In this document: in pieces, positions 51,338 through 61,798 of the stretch | How the letters are laid out: each line of letters opens with the position of its first letter | Numbering within the stretch: the stretch's first letter is position 1 | Origin: Daphnia carinata | Taxonomy: Eukaryota; Arthropoda; Branchiopoda; Diplostraca; Daphniidae | NCBI RefSeq assembly: GCF_022539665.2 | Contig: NC_081332.1 | Location: forward strand, 5,856,303 to 5,920,302 | Length of the DNA: 64,000 bases | Direction of reading: 5' to 3' | Notes under the pieces: generated by a model | What the model saw: only the letters and a program-made list of their open reading frames with translations | Told to the model about the DNA's origin: nothing | Databases searched by the model: none | Position numbers and translations under genes: made by a program

Positions 51338-52471
51338 TCAAAAGCGTATAACGCAAAGACCTTCAACACATGCCTGGCATCTAGTTGGGTCATGGTGGGT
51401 AAGTCTACTAGGATTGCCCTGACGAAGTCTGCGAGGAACAGGAAGCTTCTCGCCGCCATAATACGTCTTGGCTACCTCTGTTGCCAGAAAACGAATTGCA
51501 TTTTCGATTTCTTCATGGTACCACAATGGAGTCAAAAAATCCTAAAATAAAAAAAACCTGAATTATGTGCACTCAAGTAATGTAATAAAACTCAAAATTT
51601 ACCTGACGATTTTTGTGGCAACGATTGCACTGTTGCCCGTAAAGTTTGAAACGAGCTTCGGAAACGATAACGTTGTTATGTCGACGCATGCGGTACCAAA
51701 ATACCACGCGGCCCTTCATCGATGTCCATCCATGTTTGTACTAATAACTCGTGTGTTAAAAATTTGTCCCATCATCGTTAGCATCGGGTATAGACTTACT
51801 TGACATTGGAAACGAACTTTAGCTGAATAACTAATGGCGTGCCATGCCCATTCGTCTTCAGCTGGTGGCGCAGAGATGGGCTGCAGAGTCCAAAGATGGT
51901 TACTGCCGAACCATAACGGACGAAAGAACCAAGCAAAAGCCGATTGCCAAAACTGCTCCATACCACTATAAAAAAAAAAGAAAAAAAATTACGATACAAG
52001 AATAAAAATGGAAACTTGTATCGTTTTTACTATGGCATTGGTTCCCAATTAGGCAATGGGAAATATGGAATTGTAGGTGGCGGCAATGTCCATTTGATAA
52101 GTCGACCGATAGTCACATTGTTAACAACTGGAGTTGGATCAAACTCATTGTTCTCTTTCTCAATTAATGTCTCGAATGCGGGACTGATGCTAAGTGGAAT
52201 ATCACTTTGTGGAAAGAACGGGAATATGTAGTATGGCACAACAGGATAATAGACAAAGCGAATGGCGTCCGACAGTGGAGACGGTGGTGGTGAACTCGGT
52301 GATGGCGAGCATTCCCCACTGGCATCTGAATAACCACTGTCGAAAGGATCCTCATAGAGTTTGAAAGAAAACTCTAGGAAGAAAACAAAGATAAACAGAT
52401 ATTTTAATTCTAAGCTCTAAAAACACGCTTCGGCTCCACTTACCGGGTTCAATTTCGTTGACAAAGACCAT
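51338..52471 (-). CDS. 3CxxC-type zinc-finger protein, gene 2
   Basis: Five exons, 5' to 3': 52471-52444, 52373-52031, 51965-51800, 51740-51603 and 51541-51338; about 292 residues. The N-terminal half is S/P-rich (GECSPSPSSPPPSPLSD). The C-terminal zf-3CxxC domain has AKVRFQCQ, HGWTSMKGRVVFWYRM, KLYGQQCNRCHKN, LTPLWYHEEIENAIRFLA and the end CQACVEGLC. Its third coding exon and the 138-nt fourth exon match gene 1 in phase, and the latter also in length, so the two arose by tandem duplication; gene 1 gained (or gene 2 lost) an intron before the last CxxC pair. Role unknown. A TATAAAAG box lies upstream (see next feature), unlike the other genes here, which hints at regulated expression. Confidence 0.85.
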
Positions 52472-52611
52472 CTTTGAATACGAGGATTTCGTGGCTGCAG
52501 AATTTTTTTTTTTTTATGTTGTTGGAACAATTGTAAACCCGGTTATCTCGACCAGGACCGATTTAGTACACTGACTCCTCAAATTGTTTACGGGCCATAC
52601 AGGGTCACGGG

Positions 52612-52622
52612 CCTTTTATACT
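52612..52622 (-). promoter_or_regulatory. TATA box of 3CxxC gene 2
   Basis: On the minus strand the sequence reads AGTATAAAAGG, about 145 bp upstream of the start codon of the gene ending at 51338. An arthropod initiator-like TCAGT lies further down at about 52570-52574, but the distance of nearly 50 bp is longer than usual, so the true start may lie closer to the TATA box. Confidence 0.45.
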
Positions 52623-55600
52623 CGGGGGCGTGTCAACTCACATTCGCGTCATTGTGACCAATGGCAGCCCAGGCCTACGGCAGCGTGGACTGCCTTTAAC
52701 GGGTCGGATTGGTAGAAAATTGGCTGAGGGCAGATGTCCCATGACCTTTTTCATATCAGAACAAACTTGTCTTCAAAATTGTCGTAAACGTTATGGAATA
52801 TCCTTTAAAGGATTTAATGTCATCAAGTCATCGCTATAGATGATCAAAGAATACCACGATCGCAACCGGCATAGACTTTAAACATTATGGTATTTCAGTG
52901 TGTCAAAAGAATGAGCGAACTAAAAAAAACACATAAAGTTTACACATTCTGTTGCCCTTATTAATATTTCAAATGGAGTTGCAGGAATAAAACTGTCAGC
53001 ATACTAGTTACTCAACTGGCTTGAAATACGATATACTCTAACGAACAGTAGTATGTGTTGCCTTTTATTGTTATTGTAACAAACGTCTATGCCAAGGGAA
53101 AAAAAAAATCCCCAACTTTAGACAAACAGCGTGGTAAGTTAATTTACAATTTCTTTTTCTTTTCGTTTCCTTTTTGTCTTTGCTCTCTCTTCCTACCGAA
53201 AGCAGTTCATTTGAATAATTTTCAAGTAGAAATTACTTTTGCTGTAGAAAAAGGGCAAACGCTTTTGTTTTGTGGAAAAAGAAAGAATGTCAAAGCATGC
53301 TTAGATATCTTGTATAATGAACAAAACAAAAAAAAAAATGTTTAAGAAAATTACCAGCTGCAGGGAGCGGTCAGTTGAAACACCTGTTTTCTCATTTCGT
53401 CAAAAAACTGTTTCGCGAGATCTTTGGCTTCGTGCCCAACCCTCTGCAAAACATCCTTGTTTTTTGTAGGACAAAAGATAAGAAAAAAAAAATGGAGGAA
53501 AACTTGTTTCGAATGGAGGATGGGTAAGGTATTTGCGAGTGGAGGTACGCAAAAGTTTTGTTGTTGCTCTATGACTCATTTTCCCAGATGTGCTAGTTTG
53601 AAAAATAAATAGAACTACAGGAAATCGGACGGTTTCATGGAAAGTAAAATGTCGACTGTCTAACCACCAACGTAAGCATAAAGAAACGTGACGTTGATTA
53701 CATAAATATAATGATGCACCCGTAAGTGGTAATAAATTAGCCTCTCAAGGTCATATTTCCCTGTTAGTAAGCCACACCAAGTCACTGAAATCGAAATTTT
53801 AAAAGGAAAAATAAAACTCACATTAATACTCAAATTTCGTGGCATAGCGTGTTTCTTTTTTTTTACTGTAGATACAACAAACAAAATTTTGTGAGTTAAA
53901 ACTAGCGAGTGCAACAGAATGGTGCTAACTTCCCTTAACTTGAAAGTTCGGAAATCCCCTGGAGTACAACTCAATCACTCCTTTTCTGGATGTTATTTGA
54001 CGATGGAGGGAAAATTACTCTCCCATCCCCATCTTAAAAAAGAAAATAATGGGTAGAATGGTGAGAAAACCGCTGGTCACTTGATTTCATGCATAACACT
54101 GGTAAATAATGAAAACATTGTTCAAATAATTTTAGTCTCGTTTCCCACGTTGAAGCCGTTCCCAACCACGATTGTTCTCACTTTTGATTTTGTCACGCCA
54201 TTACTGTTTGCTAGTAAGATCATCAAAGTTACTCCATAAATTTTAGCAGGCGTACCCACCGTGAAGTCTTCCAGTAATCGCCATGGCATAATGACATGTG
54301 TCTTACGATTTTACTTGGATAGTATTTGCCTAAATGCCAGCGAAAACGTGTTCTGTTTGGAAGCCATTTTCCATTCGTGATGAAAGGTAGTGATCAACAC
54401 CAATGTGTGATTTCTAATCCATCTTGCTTACAATGTAATTATATGGTTTTTGTTGAACGACTATAGTTAGGCTGAGAATAAAATGGATAGGGAATAATTA
54501 TCTGCCGCCGGACTTTCTTGGCGATGGTTTGATGTAAAACGATCAATTTTTTGCGAAGCGCCCATGTTCTTCTCTGGAGCAAGTCGATAGAAAGAGCAAA
54601 GTTGTGGGTGAATGAAAATGGCGACGATCCTACTCCATCTAGCGAGCTGTTGTGTATACTTAATGGCTCCATATAAACATCTAAAGGAAAAGGCAAATAC
54701 GATTTAAACAATATTTACACATTTTCATATTTAACAAAAAAAGGATTTTCACTTGCACTTACACACTTATGTTCTTTAGAGATGTTTATTGTTTCGGTAA
54801 TCCAAATGTGTGTCTTATTCCATGCTTAACCACCCCCACCCTCCACTAAAAAACGTGAGCGTCGACATTTGTTTGCCCTTCAGTGCTGCCAGACAAGTGC
54901 GCGTTAATTAATCTCGTTATTGGAAAAGCATTTGTTTTTTTTCTCCGGCAATAAGAGCGTTCATTTTTTTTGTATTGTTCTTTGCAAAGTCAAAATTCAG
55001 CTATTACTATTTCTACTTTATTCACTAACTCTTTGTTAGGAAGGCCTAAGCTGAGAATCACGCTGTTAATTCGCCAAAAGAGCATTTACCGTTTCTCATC
55101 ACCACATGAGGAATTTTGTAAGACACACCTTTGGCTGCACTTTGTTTGGGGATGTTGATGTCATGTTTAGATGACACACCTTTCTGCTCATAAGACAGGT
55201 TTTTGATTTCAATTTCCATATGAGAACGTCAGTAGAAATTAAAATGTTACCGATACTTGATACCTTATATGTGGCAACTTTCCTGACAGAAGAATCCACG
55301 CTAGATATGTTAAGTCACCCCCCTGTTTATCGATTATTGGAAGGAATCGCCTATTCAAGACGAATTGTGACGTATTTTTAATGACATTAGTAAACACAGC
55401 AAAAATTATTTCCCGCAATTACCGTAATGCAATAGCATTTGAAAAAAATGATCTGCCAATTACAGCAAGCAATTTTCAATACTTGCCCAAGGATAACAAG
55501 AAAAATCACTTGGTGTTTTGTTAGCAAACCCGCCGTGAAGAGAAAAAATAACAATCATCAAATAATAACAATTCAAAGAGCCACTGAATCATTACTACTG

Positions 55601-56196
55601 TCCGCGGTTGGTCATGTTCATACCCACTTTCATTGTATCTCTTCCTAGAATTTTTTTGGGGTTGACTGGTCACTTATTTTTTTTTTACCAGGAAGTAAGA
55701 CAGGAGATCAAAATCATGTAGCCCTAAACGTGCCAAGGAACCCATACGAAACAAGGAAATAAAATAAACAACACGTTTTAGTCGAAAAATAAAATGCTTC
55801 ATTTATTTCCACTGAAATTACGGCTAGTTTTTTTCGATACACGAGCGGCATTCACAAGTAAATGAAACTATGGTGAGCTCATCGTGGTTGTAGATGCCTG
55901 TGATTCGGTCGATCGGCGCGCAAAAAAACTGTACACGTACGTAAAAAACATAGATTGGTTGAAAGGAAAGCCCACATTAGGAAAAAAATTTGCACACGAT
56001 GACTGTACAGTTCCGAAAATGTTTCGGCTCTAGACAAAGGAACAGCTTATTCAATTTCGAACTAATACACGATGATTCCACGAGTTCTCCACATGAGATA
56101 TGGACCCTGCTCGGAGAGCATTCTAGATTTATACAACGTCAAGTTTTGACGACTTAAATAACGCTATGTCTAACCCTCTCCCCTCCCGCCAAATTT
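52623..56196. other. Intergenic stretch of 3.6 kb
   Basis: No gene I can support. Open frames are short and unlike any family. Near 54634-54645 a TCCATCTAGCGA sequence resembles the YAGATGGC motifs found elsewhere. The stretch contains several T and A runs and the 3' flank of ARL5. Confidence 0.5.
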
Positions 56197-57099
56197 CTAC
56201 TTCTTGCGAATCTGACTGGCGATCCATTCGAGCCCTTGGTACAGCCTGATTCAGAAAACAAAACAAAAATAATAAATGCATTCTGATAACATCTAATTCT
56301 AAAATATAACAAAGTATGAAATGCTTACCCTTCACCAGTAAGTGCACAACACGCTTGAATCTGCCACTTGTGTTTCTTTATGGAAGTCAGGTTCAGGTGG
56401 CGAGAAATCTCTGCAGCGGACATGGAGCCTTTGACATCTTGCTTGTTTGCCAAAACTAAAACTGCACATTGGTGAAGCTCTTCATGGGCTAGAATTTTAT
56501 GTAATTCTTGTCGAGTGATGCTCAACCTTTCCCTGTCAGTTGAATCCACTACTAATATTACAAACTACAAAAACAAACACCAAAAATCAAAATTGTAAGA
56601 ACTCAAATTATATAAGATAAACAACAAAAATTACCTCTGTGTTGGTGTAATAGGTATTCCATGCAGCTCTAAGAGATTCTTGCCCTCCCAGGTCCCACAT
56701 GATGAAATGTATATTTTTCCACACGACCTCTTCAACATTTGAACCAATAGTGGGTGATGTGTGAACGACTTCATTCATGAGGAACTGATAAAGAATGGTT
56801 GTTTTTCCTGCATTGTCCAGGCCAACAAGGACAATCTTGTGTTCTGCAATTTAAAAAAAATTCAAGATGTTTAATGATTTGTACATTCAGATTACCCACT
56901 ATATTCTGTTAATGTGTTGACTGGTTCAACTAACCCCAATCAAAGATAATTTACATATAGTTTTATCGAAGATTTAGTGACTTTCTCAAAAATGTAAGCT
57001 GGGCAAAATAATAGCTGTGCCTCAATAGGATCAGGCTATTTTTATTTTTTTACCTTCATTTCCAAAAAGATTCCACAGTTTGGCAAGCAGAATTCCCAT
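56197..57099 (-). CDS. ARL5: ADP-ribosylation factor-like GTPase 5
   Basis: Four exons, 5' to 3': 57099-57054, 56843-56635, 56564-56329 and 56245-56197; 179 residues, the family length. Motifs: N-terminal MGILLAKLW (Gly2 for myristoylation), P-loop GLDNAGKT, switch I region [13 protein letters not shown], switch II WDLGGQE, NKQD base specificity and ACCALTGEG. The SNVEEV and NTYYTNTE strings point to ARL5 rather than ARF1 or ARL8. In animals ARL5 acts at the trans-Golgi, recruiting the GARP tether. The start codon is the only suitable one before the P-loop and gives the amphipathic N-terminal helix. Confidence 0.95.
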
Positions 57100-58273
57100 T
57101 GTTGTTGACGTGCGAACGTGAAATTTAAGAGTGGATCAGAACAAGGGACAACCAAAACTATGAAGATTCAAGAAGAGCCTATGCTTGGTTCACAAAGGAG
57201 AAGACAGTGGCAGGATTTCAAAGCAGAATGGACAGAATGGGAATGTACAGCGACCTTGAGGAGAGGACTTGACCTGATTAAGAACCCCCCTTATAAACTC
57301 TCCTACCCCCTTCCAGTGGGAGCAGTCAGTGGGCTTCACTTTTAAACAGCTTCCGCCCTTTCTTTTGCTGCTTGAATCAACTACAGCTTGTTCAACCTTC
57401 AAAAATGAGTTCTTGAAGCAGCAATGCGGGTGAAGAAGTTTGAAGAAAACACCAAGCTTTTGCTGGTGGGGATCGATCACTGAAGAAGAGTGCGATATGG
57501 TATAGCCAAATCAGCGACTCAACGTAAAATGACCACATGAGCAAGATTACGTCAAACAAGAAATGAGAACGTCGAAGCAAGAGAGGAATTCAGTAAACTA
57601 AATACCAAACGCACCAACATGCTACACGAAAGTGTGGTTATGTGAAAGTACCGACAACAATTGCTCAAATTGACGTCACGATTAGAAAGTGAGACATGGA
57701 TTTTTCTTTTGCTCCACTTCCACTTCCAGCACTCTATTACAGATGGCTCAAGCCGAGTCAAGACAGTGCCATCTAGCGTTTATTAAAAAGAGATTCGTAT
57801 ACGAACTTGAGAGGAAACGCTGGCTCCCGCAGCAGCCAATACCTGTTAAATAATTTTAAAAAACAGTTTTCTACGTATTTATTCATTATTTTTTTAAGTT
57901 CAACGCATGTCAAGTTGGTCACGGTCATTCATTACAACTTTAACTAACGGCCCGTCGTGGACGTCAAGGTAAGTTTATCGTGGACGTATTACCTAGGGCT
58001 GTTACGCATCACGATGAGTTGAAAGAAGATAAGAGTTGTGTCTTGAATTCTAAATATTACACGCAAAATCGTCGCAAACTGACCCTGAAAAAATTCAACA
58101 AGTCTTTTGAGGGAAAGAAGTAACTGTATTAATAATCCTCATACATCACCCAAAATAATAATAAAAATCTTTGAAAGGAATTCGTCCGTAATTGTAAAGT
58201 GGAATTTTCACACGACGAAGCTTTTTCAAGTCCGAAACTCGACTTAAGAGGTAAATAATTTGAAACATAAAAT
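57100..58273. other. Intergenic stretch between ARL5 and UFL1
   Basis: Holds the ARL5 promoter and the UFL1 3' flank; no coding signal seen. At 57768-57779 a GCCATCTAGCGT sequence, read on the minus strand as a CTAGATGGC motif, matches the CTCF-like core at 10 of 12 positions. Confidence 0.5.
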
Positions 58274-61200
58274 TTACTCTTGGGGTATGGCAATCGATTT
58301 TTTATATGAGACAGCAGCCTCACGAATTCGAGGAATAAGTTTTTCCATTTTTTGACGAACTGCTTCAAGTAGTTCTTCATCCCCTTTGCGTGTTAGTTCT
58401 TGAATGACCAAACCTGTTTAAAACACAAAATTGACGTCAACCCTACACTGCTTTGATAGAATGTAAATAGAATTACCTTGCAATTCAGACAGCGACTCTC
58501 CAAGAGGCTGCGGTAAGTGCGATTGGAGGAAACTGATAATCTGGGGGACAAACCGGCCTGAAGCAGTCAGGACGGTTTGGGTAACAGTATGGAAAAGCAA
58601 AAGAACAGCCACATGCAAGACTAAGGCAGCATCTTGTGCTGCATTAAGCTGCTCGATTAGCACATGACGTTGCTGGATAGGGATTGTTTTGTCTTTCTTT
58701 TTGTCCGCTTTGCGCAAGACGACATCACAGGCTGCAAGGGCCACATCAGCTTCTGAAAGAAATTCTTCGATGCTTGCTCCTTGGCTAGCTTTGTGAAGTC
58801 CTTGAAGCGGTACCCGTATATTCTGCGGCAAGCCATTGATTATCTTTTGTCGGGCCTGTTAGCAACGAACCACCAAACGAGAAAGTTACAACCGCTGAGC
58901 AGTAGAATCAGCAAACTGTAATATTGGATACCTCAGGAGATAGGTCCTTCGAATCGTTTGCGACATTAGTATCCTGGGATACGTACGAAACCAATTCATT
59001 AACTAACTCCGATCCAGCTGTTTTGAGTAGGTGGCGAACAAGCTGCTGCTGTACATCTAATGAAGTAAAGAACTGAATCGCCTTCTCACCCTAAAATTTA
59101 AACAAGTTTCAACATGTTGGTGAAAGAATGCCACAAAATAGCCATACCTGTTTTATATTTTGCAATAACAATTGCACTTTATTTTGCAATTCACTGTGGG
59201 TTTGCCGTCTCTGGCCTGATGTTGCCGATAGTACTGCTTCAAACGCCAGCCGGGCTGCCTCTTGGAACGAAGACTGCAATGATCTAGAGATAAAGACAGT
59301 AAGTTTAATAACCACTCTTGAGTCTAACAAACAGATATATGGCTATCTTTACGGATAAAGACGCCGCGCAATGTCTTCGATGAACTCGTCGGGTGCATCA
59401 GACAAGTTTTCCTGTTTTCTCAAAACATTAGAAATTTCATCAAGGGACATGAACTGAAGTTCGGTAGAGGCAGAACTACTTCCTCCAACAAATTCTTCTT
59501 CCCCCTCATCATCAGAGTCATTTTTCCCCTTCTGATACTTTTTTTTAGTAGCCCTAGTTTTTGTTTCTCTGCCCTACAAATAAAAATAGATTGCAATTAA
59601 AGAATTTTAAATGAATTGAGTCAAGTTGTTACTACCTGGGTGCCCCCACCAAGTTTGCCTTCATTAGCTTTTTTCCTTCGTTCATCTTTCCGATCTTTTT
59701 TTTCGTTGCTCTGCTCCGGTTTGAACGATTTTTCCTTGGCATTACGCTGATCTGCAAGAGATTGGAGATAGTCTCCAGATGCCACAACCTACATACACAA
59801 AAACTTACCTTATTTCTTGTAACTTCTAACTTATGGCAAAATAGAAACAGATACCTCACTTGCTTTTTCTTCAATCATTGGCTTAAATATGAGCCTTAGG
59901 TTTTGGACGAACGCATTACTTGTGACTGCTGAATGTCCAATCACAAGCGCATCTTTTCCAGGTAAATTTTGGCTGTTCTTTAGCACGTGCTGAATAATTT
60001 GTTCAGCATCTTCTTCGTCAAATACACTGGGCAGCAGGGGCTAATGAAATATTATGAATTATACTCATAGTTTATGTACATTATTTGCAATATACCAGCA
60101 CTTCCACCCAAGATTGGGAAATAAGAGCCTCTTCGACGGCAGCCTCTATTTGCTGTAAAATGTAACTACCGACGCAACAGCTTGAGAGATAAAGAAGAGA
60201 GGTTTCTCTGAAACGTTTTCGGCAAAAGCTTTTAGGATCACCTAATCCTAGTCGGGTAAGGGCTGCATATTCTATAAAGGAAAATCACAAGAGTCATATG
60301 ACGGTTATGAAACGTCTCTACGCAATTAGTTGTACCAAGATAACCGTTCTGCTTCAGGAAATTGTCGATCCATTCATTTTGAGATCGCGAATGAACATCA
60401 GGTATGAACGTAGCTACATTGGCTTGTCTGCCTCCGCTTAACGATGCTTGAATTCGTTTTGAGCTGATCAGCTCATCGGCAACAGCTGATAGAATTCAAC
60501 GTTTAAGGAAAGGTAATGGTTTTGTACTGAATAACCTATTACCGAAAAAAAGGCGTTCGGGAAGCTTATTTTGAGCAATAATTGCTGAAACAGAAGTAGG
60601 AACAGTAATTGCAGATAGAGCCCCCCGGATACGTGCTCGATTGCGCGCCAAAAAGCCTTCGGTGAAGAAGACATGGTGGTCGTATTTGTCCTGCTGGCCT
60701 TGTATAATGGTACCCAGTCTTTTGCGAATTTGCTGCATAGGGTATTGACCATAACCATATTCCCTTTGTACATTTATAACCTTTTAAATATTTATATACC
60801 TGAAGTATGAAATCAATTGGCAATTCATACTGTTTTGTTAATTCAACTACAGTAATCTGCCCTGACTGCTGAAGGGTTTCATTAATTTCCTCAGCAAGGC
60901 GATCTAAATGGTCATCATCTATCAGCTGACCAGACACTAAATGGATTTCAGGTTTAGTTTGGCTTATATCCTGTGCCCTAGATTCAATAGCATGGTAGCT
61001 GATGTTGAGGATTGGTACAAGCTCTGTTAAGCTTATTCTTCCTCCATGCAGATAGAGTTCATCACAAATTTCCCTAGATAGCTGATCTAAAGTGACATAC
61101 TCTTTGCCATCATTGGTGTAAAATACATCAATGAGCTTTAACTCAATGAGTTTGGAAACTATTTCAATGCAGTTTCTCTCAGAGAGCCTGCAATACCACA

Positions 61201-61459
61201 ATCAAAGATAAACATTAATATCTTTGTTTTGCCAGGCAAATCTTAATAATGTATGGTGTTACACGACTAAACAAAAGGAAGGGAAAGCAAACTTAAACTA
61301 TCAAAACTGAAAACAAAAAAGAAATCTAAGGATAACATATGGTTGAACTAGAAACCAAAACAAGTAACGTAAATATTACTTTTGAAGTGCGCTGGAAAGC
61401 TGGGCTCGCTGAAATTCGGCCGCAAGTCTTTGCACTTCGATCCAGTCGGAAGAGGCCAT
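58274..61459 (-). CDS. UFL1: E3 UFM1-protein ligase 1
   Basis: Twelve exons, 5' to 3': 61459-61380, 61187-60800, 60732-60543, 60485-60336, 60271-60096, 60040-59855, 59788-59636, 59573-59353, 59283-59148, 59090-58932, 58855-58477 and 58413-58274; about 785 residues (human about 794). It starts MASSDWIEVQRLAAEFQRAQ and continues LSERNCIEIVSKLIELKL, GKEYVTLDQLSREICDELYL and LIDDDHLDRLAEEINETLQQ, all hallmarks of UFL1; then FFTEGFLARNRARIRGALSA, a K/E-rich low-complexity linker (KDRKDERRKKANEGK), and the helical C-terminus with QIISFLQSHLP. With DDRGK1 it attaches UFM1 to ribosomal and ER proteins. Head-to-head with CCT5. Confidence 0.95.
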
Positions 61460-61798
61460 TATGATCGTTGATTCGAACAATTCTTTAATATTCTTATGGA
61501 AACGAGATTGTTGATTTCGAAACGTACGAGTTGTGACGTGAAACAATGAGCAGACGACTTTTGCCCTAAAAAATTTTCAGCGTAAAATAATATTTTGGGA
61601 AGTCTGACACTGTCGGATGTCATTTTTTCGTCCGCTACACGCCCAACGTAACTGTCACGAGGTTGAAAGCATACCTCTTTGTCAGCCGGGGTTCGTTTTC
61701 TGTCTAGTCATACGATTTGGTACTTCGAAAGGGAGTGCTCTCATCCTATCGTATCTTGGACATCGTAGGTCGCAGAAACCTAAAACTTTCGTCGTGAA
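61460..61798. promoter_or_regulatory. Divergent promoter region between UFL1 and CCT5
   Basis: Only 339 bp separate the two start codons, which point away from each other, so this region must hold both promoters and 5' UTRs. No TATA box was seen. Both genes serve protein homeostasis, so shared control is plausible, but that is inference. Confidence 0.55.

Noticed and set aside
54439-54680. Minus-strand open segment after a good acceptor (DVYMEPLSIHNSSLDG...)
   Set aside because: No downstream or upstream exons and no family recognised; left as intergenic.
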